In this document: positions 1-7,125 of the stretch, piece by piece | Layout: each line of letters opens with the position of its first letter | How positions within the stretch are numbered: the stretch's first letter is position 1 | Origin: JBEKJU01 sp050011095 | Lineage (GTDB): Bacteria; Desulfobacterota; Syntrophorhabdia; Syntrophorhabdales; WCHB1-27 | NCBI GenBank assembly: GCA_050011095.1 | Contig: JBEKJU010000127.1 | Span: forward strand, 1 to 9,627 | Direction of reading: 5' to 3' | Length of the DNA: 9,627 bases | Notes under the pieces: model-generated | The model's database searches: none | What the model was told of the DNA's origin: nothing | Seen by the model: only the letters and a program-made list of their open reading frames with translations | Translations under genes and position numbers: made by a program

Positions 1-19
1 AGATACGGATACCCCCGAC

Positions 20-1678
20 TTAGAATGGTCTCCCTGCCTTTTCCCAGGGCTTTTCCAACCCGTAATCCTCGGCGATGCGTTTGTAGGCGTTGTACCCGCA
101 TATCCCGTGCAATGCTCCACCCGGGTGCATCGTAGACGAGCACATGTATACGTTGTCTAAGTGCGTCTTGTACCGGGAGTATTCCGGTATGGGGCGACGC
201 TGTCCCATCTGGTCGTTCGTCATATCAATCTGCGTCCAGCACCCGTTCGGCATATCCCAGAGCTTGTCGGCCATGTCCCGAACGCTCGTGTTGTGCCAGG
301 CGATGAAGTTATCTTTTGTCATATTGGGGGCATACCACTGCCACTGTTCGATAACCCGTTCGATCATGGCCGGGTCGCACGTGTCATACCAGTCCACACC
401 CACATAGGATACGGGCGGGCCGTAAAATTCCACTACACTGCTATGATGCCCCTCGGGGGCATATCGCGGATCGAAGTACGAGGGGTGACTTATGTGAAAA
501 TAGATGTAGGTCGGTAGCATTCCCTTTTTGAATTCCTCGTATTGTTCATAGCGGAACCAGTCCGGCTTGAGGGGCATCATGTACTGTCTTTGCGTCAAGC
601 ACTCCGGGTGGGCGGCTTCATGCAGATATTTTGGTAATTGGTAGTAAGTGGCCCAGAACCACCATGCCCCCATATCCGAGTGCACCTTCTTCACCTTCTC
701 TACAATCGATGCGGGAGTATGCTCATGTCCTATAAATTTGTTGACAACCTGATAGACGTTGCTATCACACACCACCATTTTCTTCGCCTCGATCTCCGTT
801 CCATCGGCCAGCCTTATACCGGTAGCACGGTTCCCTTCGATGAGGATCTTCGTGACTTCCGAAAGCACGAAGAAGTCCCCACCCTCCTCCATGAGGGCCC
901 TCTGCAACGCATGTGCTATGTTATGTGTCCCTCCGGCCGATATGGAGATCGGTAGTCCCCCGAGCATGGAGCCGAGCGTGTGCAGGGTTATCATAAGATG
1001 CTGGGGCTGGCTCGGATAAATACCCGTATGTCCCTGGGCCAAACGCATGTAGTACTCCCGCAGCTGCGGGCTTTCGAAAATATCATAGGCTACCGAACCC
1101 GTGTCCATCGTGGCCCAATCAGGATTCACCAGCCCCTTCTCGATCAGGATCTCGTCAAGGTCCTTCTGCCCTGCCGCCGGAGGTATCGAATAATGCCACT
1201 GGTCCACATAGTGCTTCCACACACTCTGATACTTCTGCGCCAGTTCGTAACAGGTATCGGCGTCCTTCTGGGAGAAGGCGGCAACCTGCTTCGCATTATA
1301 TTCCATATTCTCCGCGAGGTACGGCCAGCTATCGGGAGTCGTGTCACCCTTAACATCGTAGAGCGACCTCATGGCAACCGCTGTCCCGTCAGGCCAGAGG
1401 CAGGAATTACTCGCCCCTGGCGGGAAGATGAGCTTAAGCCCCTTCTCCCACAGCTTGAAATCGTGATACGCCGGCGCCGTGAAAAACCGGATAAAGTGGG
1501 CATGCGTATCCCTGGGCCATCCGGACAACGGAAGGTCCTCGCTCGCCGCGCCCCCGCCTACTTCATACCGACGCTCGAAAACGCCCACGCTCAACCCGGC
1601 CCGGGCCAAATAACAGCCCGTGATTAAGCCATGATGACCGCCGCCGACTATAACTGCATCGTAACTTCTATCTGCCAT
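20..1678 (-). CDS. FAD-dependent oxidoreductase, phytoene desaturase/PYROXD2-like (distal copy)
   Basis: A 552-residue flavoprotein of the COG1233 family (CrtI, carotenoid isomerase and PYROXD2 relatives), which desaturate, saturate or isomerise C-C bonds. The N-terminal Rossmann FAD site is seen as GGGHHG (residues 12-17), with the ribose-binding acidic residue at E35 and a GGG turn at 41-43. The C-terminal FAD motif lies at about 509-533 (YMC, then PGG, then GYNAYK). No signal peptide or membrane segment is apparent. The start is supported by AAGGAGG eight bases upstream of the ATG. It is the last gene of the cluster and lies 67 bases after a related gene. It shares with that gene the unusual DTHA motif (57-60) and the KLWDM...QMG...YMC spacing near the C-terminus. 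No crtB or crtE gene is nearby, so carotenoid synthesis is unlikely. A role in oxidising or reducing the acyl substrate of this operon is inferred. Family assignment is firm; substrate is unknown. Confidence 0.92.
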   Translation of the reverse strand: MADRSYDAVIVGGGHHGLITGCYLARAGLSVGVFERRYEVGGGAASEDLPLSGWPRDTHAHFIRFFTAPAYHDFKLWEKGLKLIFPPGASNSCLWPDGTAVAMRSLYDVKGDTTPDSWPYLAENMEYNAKQVAAFSQKDADTCYELAQKYQSVWKHYVDQWHYSIPPAAGQKDLDEILIEKGLVNPDWATMDTGSVAYDIFESPQLREYYMRLAQGHTGIYPSQPQHLMITLHTLGSMLGGLPISISAGGTHNIAHALQRALMEEGGDFFVLSEVTKILIEGNRATGIRLADGTEIEAKKMVVCDSNVYQVVNKFIGHEHTPASIVEKVKKVHSDMGAWWFWATYYQLPKYLHEAAHPECLTQRQYMMPLKPDWFRYEQYEEFKKGMLPTYIYFHISHPSYFDPRYAPEGHHSSVVEFYGPPVSYVGVDWYDTCDPAMIERVIEQWQWYAPNMTKDNFIAWHNTSVRDMADKLWDMPNGCWTQIDMTNDQMGQRRPIPEYSRYKTHLDNVYMCSSTMHPGGALHGICGYNAYKRIAEDYGLEKPWEKAGRPF

Positions 1679-1745
1679 TGGTATATCCTCCTTAAGAAAG
1701 TTTCGTCCTTGTGCTCGAGGCTGGAGGCCACGTGCCGTTCCCCGC

Positions 1746-3350
1746 CTACAGCATCCCTAGTTCCTCTGCCTTTGCCACTATCTCCGGCTTCGCCCACCAG
1801 CGTTCGATACCCAGGTCATCGACAATCCTACCCGCCGCATTGTAGCCGGCCCCCAGGGTGACCAGCCCTCCAGGAAAAACCGAAGCACCGCACATATAAA
1901 GGCCTTCTACAGGCGTGGCGTATTGGGAGCAGTATTCGTTGGGGCGCAGATACCCCATCTGAAGCGGGAGGTAAGCCCCCTGCTTGATCGAGCCTTTCCC
2001 CATATCCCACAGTTTGTTCTCAATATCCAGAGGGGTGGTTATGTAGTGTCTCATCATAATCTTTCGGATATTGGGGACGAATTTCTCGAGGACGGCAACG
2101 CACCGTTCACCGTGCACCTCCCGTTCCCGGTACCAGCTATCAGCGTCCCCGCCCTCAATGTCGTATGGGGCGTGCTGCGACAGGAGACCCGTATGTTTCC
2201 CCATGGGGGCCACCACAGGGTCATGGATGGAGGGAAAACAGCAGTTAAAGCCGGCCTGGTGCAACTGCCCCTTCTTGACCTTTCCCCAGTGATCCATCAA
2301 CTCCTGGGCCGTATCAAAACCGACTACGTGAATAAAGGTTTTGTATAGGTCGGGGTATTTATCTCCAAGCTTGAATTGGGGTGCTTCATTCAGGGCCATG
2401 TGATATACGAAATGAGACGATGATTCCCACTCGTAGTCCCTGAGCCGGGTTGCAAACTCAGGTTCGAGGTGCTGTTCTCCCACATATTTGAAGAACGTCT
2501 GATACGGGTCCACGCTGCTTATGACAATATTAGACTTCAGTATTTCGCCGTCTATCAGCTCCACGCCCGAGGCGCGACCGTTTTCTATGATGATCCTTTT
2601 GATCCGCTGGCTGGTCCAGGCCCTCCCTCCTGCCTTATAAACAGCCTTATACATCCAGTGGCCCAGCCGGTGGGCGCCCCCTATGGTCAGCCGGTACTGA
2701 CCGGCGCGGTTGATGAGCAGGGGCACGAGGTAGCTCACCCCTTCCATGTCATGGTTCAACCCCCACATGCAGGCCGCATAGAGGAAGAGGGCCCTCACCT
2801 GATCGCTCTCGAAGAGTTCGAAGACGATCTCTTGCGGGGTTTTTCCCGTATACTCACCGATTTCCCTGCCGATCTCGTGAGATTCCAGCTTGGCCACCGC
2901 CTCAAAGGCAGGCACCGGGGCTTTGTATGTCGCGGGAGCCAGAAACTTGTCGGTCAGTTCGGCGAACCTTGGGCCGATCTCCAGGTATGCCTTGGCGTCC
3001 TTGGCGGAAAACTGGGCAATGGACTTGCTCGTCCGCTCATAGTCCGGGTAGATGCTCAAAGCCCGTCCATCGGAAAAGTGCATGCTCATGGTCGGTTCGG
3101 GCCGTATCCATTTGATGTTTTTTTCCAGTTCCAAATCCTTGATCGCAGGGGCATAATCGATCATGGCCATATAAATTGCGTGAGTGTCGTGAAGGAAATT
3201 CGGAACGGTGACCTCCTCTGTGATCAGCCCGCCCCCTATTTCATGCCTTTTCTCCAGAAGAAGCACCTTAACCCCCGCCTTTGCCAGATAAGCACCGCAC
3301 AACAAACCATTTGGACCAGCCCCGATGATGATAGCATCAAACTTTTCCAT
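1746..3350 (-). CDS. FAD-dependent oxidoreductase, phytoene desaturase/PYROXD2-like (proximal copy)
   Basis: A 534-residue flavoprotein of the same COG1233 family as the gene after it. GAGPNG (10-15) with E33 and the GGG turn (39-41) form the N-terminal FAD/Rossmann site. The C-terminal FAD-contacting segment is at about 483-508 (YMCGAS, PGG, GAGYNA). The DTHA motif sits at 55-58, KLWDM at 446-450 and QMG at 464-466, with exactly the spacing seen in the downstream paralogue. The rest of the two proteins differs strongly, so they are old duplicates with probably different substrates or a heteromeric partnership. The start is set by GGGAGGA five bases before the ATG. It follows the epimerase-like gene by 66 bases. 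Likely reaction: FAD-dependent oxidation, reduction or isomerisation of a C-C bond in the pathway intermediate. That reaction is inferred from family and context only. Confidence 0.92.
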   Translation of the reverse strand: MEKFDAIIIGAGPNGLLCGAYLAKAGVKVLLLEKRHEIGGGLITEEVTVPNFLHDTHAIYMAMIDYAPAIKDLELEKNIKWIRPEPTMSMHFSDGRALSIYPDYERTSKSIAQFSAKDAKAYLEIGPRFAELTDKFLAPATYKAPVPAFEAVAKLESHEIGREIGEYTGKTPQEIVFELFESDQVRALFLYAACMWGLNHDMEGVSYLVPLLINRAGQYRLTIGGAHRLGHWMYKAVYKAGGRAWTSQRIKRIIIENGRASGVELIDGEILKSNIVISSVDPYQTFFKYVGEQHLEPEFATRLRDYEWESSSHFVYHMALNEAPQFKLGDKYPDLYKTFIHVVGFDTAQELMDHWGKVKKGQLHQAGFNCCFPSIHDPVVAPMGKHTGLLSQHAPYDIEGGDADSWYREREVHGERCVAVLEKFVPNIRKIMMRHYITTPLDIENKLWDMGKGSIKQGAYLPLQMGYLRPNEYCSQYATPVEGLYMCGASVFPGGLVTLGAGYNAAGRIVDDLGIERWWAKPEIVAKAEELGML

Positions 3351-3416
3351 CTTTATCCTCCCTGTAGTAAACTTCGTGGCAATCCTTCACTCTTTCGCTT
3401 CGATCAGCGGGCGTGG

Positions 3417-3839
3417 TCAGGTCTTCGTGTCGCCCTCGCCCACCCGCTGCAGCACCTCCATGAGAACCCCCCGCGTCGACTTGGGGTGTACAAAGGTCAC
3501 CAGTGTTCCCATGACCTGCTCCGGCTCCTTCATCAGGAACCTTATCCCCTTCGCGCCGAGCGTACGAAGTTCTTCCCCGATATCGTCGACTTCGAGGGAG
3601 ACATGGTGTATCCCCTCTCCCCTCGTCTCAAGGAAGCCCCGTATCCCGCCCTTCGCGTCCAAGGGCTCTATTAATTCAAATGTGACCTGCCCCAGGGAAA
3701 CCATGACCGTCCTAAACCTTTCCCCCTTTTCTGCCGTTAGGACCTCCGATGCCTTGAATCCCAGGGTATTGACATAAAGGTCAAGCGCCTCGTCGAGGTT
3801 TTTCACCACCACGCCGACATGGTCGATTCTCTTAATCAT
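3417..3839 (-). CDS. mce: Methylmalonyl-CoA epimerase-like VOC protein
   Basis: A 140-residue vicinal oxygen chelate protein made of two beta-alpha-beta-beta-beta modules, the usual length for methylmalonyl-CoA epimerase. That enzyme interconverts the R and S forms of 2-methylmalonyl-CoA. The family's metal ligands are visible: H7 (IDHV), E55 (FELIEP), H79 (GIHHVSLEVDDI) and E128 (VLMEV). The epimerase signature FVHPKSTRGVLMEV is near the C-terminus (116-129). An upstream in-frame ATG would add MAEGGSE, but the ATG at 3839 has GGAGG seven bases upstream and gives the family's normal N-terminus, so it is preferred. It lies directly after the biotin carboxylase gene. This fits a pathway producing a malonyl-CoA-type (2-carboxyacyl-CoA) intermediate. 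No methylmalonyl-CoA mutase is present in the window, so the true substrate may be a different 2-carboxyacyl-CoA. Confidence 0.88.
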   Translation of the reverse strand: MIKRIDHVGVVVKNLDEALDLYVNTLGFKASEVLTAEKGERFRTVMVSLGQVTFELIEPLDAKGGIRGFLETRGEGIHHVSLEVDDIGEELRTLGAKGIRFLMKEPEQVMGTLVTFVHPKSTRGVLMEVLQRVGEGDTKT

Positions 3840-3860
3840 TTCACTCCCTCCCTCCGCCAT
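3840..3860 (-). promoter_or_regulatory. Ribosome binding site deciding the epimerase start
   Basis: Two overlapping GGAGG motifs (3851-3847 and 3855-3851) lie in the seven codons between an upstream ATG at 3860 and the ATG at 3839. The nearer one is seven bases from the second ATG. The first ATG has no purine-rich sequence in front of it. The peptide MAEGGSE encoded here is therefore most likely the ribosome binding site read as codons, not protein. Confidence 0.75.
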
Positions 3861-3865
3861 AACGC

Positions 3866-5359
3866 CTAGGCGTCTGTCCGGCCGGAATACATCCGGCTTA
3901 CAGCAGCTACCGCGGCAATGGCGGCAATTCTCTTTTTTTCGTCAAACGGCCGGGGTAGTCTTTCCTCCAACGGCTTCTCCCGCTCCATGATGGCCTTCAT
4001 GTCGTCCGGGAGCGTAGTTTCGGTTTCGATAAAGTGGGTCCCCAGCTCACCCTTCATGAAGCGCGGGTTTTCCATGACCGCCTTGTGGAAGGGGATATTG
4101 CTCTTGACGCCGACAATCACATATTCATAGAGTGCCCGCCGCATTCTCGTAATCGCCTCATTTCGGTCCCTGCCCCAGACGATGAGCTTCGCGATCATGG
4201 GGTCGTAGAAGGGCGGTATCGTGTAACCGCTGTACACGCCGCTGTCCACCCGGATGCCGGTCCCGCCGGGAGAATGATAGCTCTTGATCCTGCCCGGGGT
4301 CGGGACAAAGTCTGCAAAGGGATCTTCCGCATTGATACGGCATTCAATGGCGCTCCCCCGCACCAACACATCCTTCTGCGTGAGACTTAAGGGCAAGCCC
4401 GAGGCGATGCGTATCCCCTCTTTCACTATATCCACGCCCGTTACCATCTCCGTCACCGGATGCTCCACCTGCACCCGGGCGTTCACCTCCATGAAATACA
4501 GCTTTCCTTCGGAGAAGAGGAACTCCATGGTCCCCGCGCCTTCATAACCGACCATCCTTATGGCGTTCGCGGCCTTCTCTCCCATTTCTTTGCGGAGTTT
4601 CGGGGTGACGGCCGGAGAAGGGGATTCCTCGATGAGCTTCTGATGTCTTCGCTGTATGGAGCATTCCCGCTCCCCCAGGTGAATGGCATTCCCGTGGGAG
4701 TCTCCCAGTAGCTGGAACTCTATATGGCGGGGGTTGGTGAGGTATTTCTCTATGTAGACATCGGCTATGCCGAAGGTGGTCGCGGCAATGGCCTGGGTCG
4801 ACTCCAGGGCCTTTTGCAGCTCCCCTTCACTTTCCACGATGGTCATGCCGATTCCCCCTCCACCACCCGAGGGTTTGATGATCACCGGGTATCCGGTCTC
4901 CTTGGCTATGTCCCTTGCCTGCCCGAATTCTGTCACGCATTCATCGGTCCCCGGCACAACGGGCACCCCTGCTCTTATCATCTCGCGGCGCGCTGCTACC
5001 TTGTCGCCCAGAAGGGCAAGGACTCTGCTCGACGGTCCGATGAACTTTATACCCTCCTGCTCGCAGGCAGAGGCAAATCTCGGGTTCTCCGCGAGGAAGC
5101 CGTAGCCGGGATGGATCGCATCGGCGCCGCTCTGCCTTGCCGCGTCGATCACTTTTTGCATGTTGAGGTAGCTCATCGTTGCCGGAGCAGGGCCGATGAA
5201 ATATGCCTCATCGGCGTATTTGGCAAAGAGCGCCTCTTTGTCCGCCTCGGAGTAGATCGCAACGGACTGAATACCCATTTCCCGGCAGGCACGCATGATG
5301 CGGACCGCTATTTCACCGCGATTGGCAATCAGAATCTTCTTTATAGTCTTATCGGTCAT
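3866..5359 (-). CDS. accC: Biotin carboxylase subunit (AccC/PycA type)
   Basis: A 497-residue ATP-grasp enzyme that carboxylates biotin using ATP and bicarbonate. The order is: N-terminal pre-ATP-grasp domain (KILIANRGEIAVRI, 8-21; HPGYGFL, 83-89), glycine-rich ATP loop (KPSGGGGGIGM, 162-172), CSIQRRHQK (233-241), and the catalytic EVNARVQVEHPVTE (291-304) with R295 matching the essential arginine of E. coli AccC. The biotin carboxylase C-terminal domain is also present (AEDPFADFVPTPGRI region). It is about 50 residues longer than E. coli AccC, ending in an Ala/Ile-rich tail (477-488), as often seen in split pyruvate/acyl-CoA carboxylases. It carries no biotin domain of its own; that domain is on the upstream-encoded partner. 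The start lies one base after the partner's stop codon, which implies translational coupling and a fixed subunit ratio. Whether it serves a pyruvate, propionyl-CoA or other carboxylase cannot be told from this subunit. Confidence 0.95.
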   Translation of the reverse strand: MTDKTIKKILIANRGEIAVRIMRACREMGIQSVAIYSEADKEALFAKYADEAYFIGPAPATMSYLNMQKVIDAARQSGADAIHPGYGFLAENPRFASACEQEGIKFIGPSSRVLALLGDKVAARREMIRAGVPVVPGTDECVTEFGQARDIAKETGYPVIIKPSGGGGGIGMTIVESEGELQKALESTQAIAATTFGIADVYIEKYLTNPRHIEFQLLGDSHGNAIHLGERECSIQRRHQKLIEESPSPAVTPKLRKEMGEKAANAIRMVGYEGAGTMEFLFSEGKLYFMEVNARVQVEHPVTEMVTGVDIVKEGIRIASGLPLSLTQKDVLVRGSAIECRINAEDPFADFVPTPGRIKSYHSPGGTGIRVDSGVYSGYTIPPFYDPMIAKLIVWGRDRNEAITRMRRALYEYVIVGVKSNIPFHKAVMENPRFMKGELGTHFIETETTLPDDMKAIMEREKPLEERLPRPFDEKKRIAAIAAVAAVSRMYSGRTDA

Positions 5360-5360
5360 G

Positions 5361-7091
5361 CTATTCCACCACCATCAAGAGATCTTCCGGTTGAACGATC
5401 TCACCCTCACAAGTGCAGATTTCTTTTACCACTCCGCCATGCGGGCAATTGATATGTCTCCTCATTTTCATTGCCTCGATCATGGCCACCAGATCTCCTG
5501 CCTTGACCGTATCGCCCACCTTCACCTCGAACGAAAGGACCAGCCCCGCCATCCCTGCGGGTACCCCCCCGGGCTTAGCCTCTGTCTGCTTCTTTGGGTT
5601 CTCCATCTCAGCGATGCGTGGCGTCCCGTTCAAGACCGGGGAGAGCTTCACCCTGAAAACCTCGCCATCCACATCAACGCTGAATTCCGTGGGGAAGTCC
5701 ATGGATGGGCAGCCACCCGTCATAGGCTTTGCCGCAGGTGCGCTGGTCTGCTTCTTGGGTTCACCGCGCTTAACAGGTTTCGCTGGAATCAAAATCTTCA
5801 GCAGAAGCTCGTCATCGGAAAGTTCAGGGCCGACTTCTTTACGCACTTCCTCAACGGATTTAAGGTAGTTTACAGGCTGCGGGTTGAGAAATGCTTTGGT
5901 CCTGGGAAGGTCCATTATTTTGTCCCTGAGATTTTCGTCTATGGCGCCGACAGGCTCTCCGTAGTAACCCAGAATATATTTGATGGTCGAATCGGTAATC
6001 TGTTTATACCGCTCGCCCGAGATCACATTGTCCGCGGCCTGGGCACCGACGATCTGCGAAAAGGGGGTAGCCATCACAGGATACCCGAAATCCTTACGAA
6101 CCCGAACGACCTCCTCCAGGATCTCAGCCAACCGGTGCTCCATCCGCACCTCCCTGAGCTGACGGGAGAGATTTGTCATCATGCCGCCGGGAACCTGGTG
6201 CTCAAAATAAAAGACGTCGTATTCCTGGGGGACGCCGATGGGAAGCCCCTCTTTTTCCGCAATCTTTCTAAAATGATCCGACTCGGCCGCGAGGGCATCC
6301 TCATCAAGGTCTGAGGTAAAGCCCAGCCGCTTGGCATTCTTTAAAACACTTTCCGTGGACGGCATTGAGGTGCCGTTGGCGAGAGGCGCGACTGCTGTCT
6401 GCAAGATCGTGACGCCTGCCTTGATCGCTTCCAAATAAGTCTGCAGAGCAAGTCCTGAACTGGATTGCACTTGTAACTCAATAGGGATGCCGTCACAATT
6501 CCGTTGAACCGTGGTTATGAACTCCCGGGTGTTTTCCGGCGTCAAGACACCTCCCGGGTCCCCTATCACGATAGCATCGACACAATCCTTCACTTCTGCT
6601 ATCAGCTTGGTCTTACGCGCCCAGTGTTCATTGGTATGCACAGGGCTGGAGGCATACACCAAAGCCACCGCCACTTCGGCCCCCTCAGCCTTGGCGATAC
6701 GCGCGAAGTAGACGAATTTCTCCATGTCAGTCTGGTAATCACACACCCAGAAGCTTTTTATCCCATTGGCGACACACCGTTTGATCCACAGTGCGATGAT
6801 GTCACGGGGCGTCGTTTGGTCGAAATCGGCAAGACCCCAGATCTGGTAAGACCCGCGAAGAGGCGTTTTTGTCATTATTTTGGAAAGAAGCCGGACCCTC
6901 TCCCAGGGATCCTCATCCAGATTCCGGACCTCCACGACATATCCATTACCGCCGACGGTCCCGATAGCCTTGTATCCAACCCGATCCATGACCTCCGCAA
7001 TGGGCATAATATGATCGGTCCTCATCATGAAGCCCCACAGACCCTGTTGGGCAAGCCGTATGGTTTGATCGAAAAACTGGATCTTGCTCAT
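5361..7091 (-). CDS. Biotin-containing carboxyltransferase, OadA/PycB-like, lacking the metal-site residues
   Basis: A 576-residue protein: HMGL-like TIM barrel (about 5-260), PYC/OADA C-terminal domain (about 280-440), linker, then a biotinyl domain (about 505-576) with EAMKM and biotin attachment at K542. Full-length homology to the carboxyltransferase of oxaloacetate decarboxylase and split pyruvate carboxylase is shown by DEDPWER (59-65), TPLRG (76-80), HQVPGGM (298-304), SGERYKQIT (358-366) and GTSMPSTE (240-247). The metal centre is gone. The family's RDAHQS reads RLAQQG (12-17), the carbamylated Lys of IKD is G177, the HxH ligands are Q207 and Q209, and the Asp of DTA is Q231. GGATFD reads GGNGYV. 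R12, R79 and T241 are kept. The codons at 13, 177, 207 and 209 were read directly from the DNA and form part of an intact frame. The start has GGGAGGA about ten bases upstream. It probably transfers CO2 between biotin and an acceptor other than pyruvate; this is inferred. Confidence 0.9.
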   Translation of the reverse strand: MSKIQFFDQTIRLAQQGLWGFMMRTDHIMPIAEVMDRVGYKAIGTVGGNGYVVEVRNLDEDPWERVRLLSKIMTKTPLRGSYQIWGLADFDQTTPRDIIALWIKRCVANGIKSFWVCDYQTDMEKFVYFARIAKAEGAEVAVALVYASSPVHTNEHWARKTKLIAEVKDCVDAIVIGDPGGVLTPENTREFITTVQRNCDGIPIELQVQSSSGLALQTYLEAIKAGVTILQTAVAPLANGTSMPSTESVLKNAKRLGFTSDLDEDALAAESDHFRKIAEKEGLPIGVPQEYDVFYFEHQVPGGMMTNLSRQLREVRMEHRLAEILEEVVRVRKDFGYPVMATPFSQIVGAQAADNVISGERYKQITDSTIKYILGYYGEPVGAIDENLRDKIMDLPRTKAFLNPQPVNYLKSVEEVRKEVGPELSDDELLLKILIPAKPVKRGEPKKQTSAPAAKPMTGGCPSMDFPTEFSVDVDGEVFRVKLSPVLNGTPRIAEMENPKKQTEAKPGGVPAGMAGLVLSFEVKVGDTVKAGDLVAMIEAMKMRRHINCPHGGVVKEICTCEGEIVQPEDLLMVVE

Positions 7092-7125
7092 GCTGTTCTA
7101 ATCCTCCCATCCTGATCCCGGTATG

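Noticed and set aside
1679..1745. Terminator or regulatory hairpin between the two flavoprotein genes
   Set aside because: Only short GC-rich complementary pieces around CTCGAG were seen, with no U-rich tail. The same search of 3351-3416 found nothing.
20..3350. Carotenoid biosynthesis genes (crtI pair)
   Set aside because: The fold fits, but there is no phytoene synthase, prenyl transferase or cyclase nearby, and the neighbours are acyl-CoA enzymes.
2469..3674. A 401-codon open frame on the plus strand
   Set aside because: It lies antisense to the proximal flavoprotein and the epimerase gene, shows no recognisable domain, and its composition is that of a complement of real codons.
5295..6314. 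A 339-codon open frame on the plus strand
   Set aside because: It is antisense to the carboxyltransferase and its junction with the carboxylase; no motif or good ribosome binding site was recognised.
6465..6473. Sequencing error as the cause of the His to Gln changes
   Set aside because: Both codons read CAA in an intact frame, and the Asp and Lys positions, far away, are replaced too. Independent errors at all four metal ligands are not credible.
5361..7091. Subunit of a sodium-pumping oxaloacetate decarboxylase
   Set aside because: No membrane subunit (OadB) or OadG lies in the window, a biotin carboxylase is coupled instead, and the metal site needed for oxaloacetate chemistry is missing.
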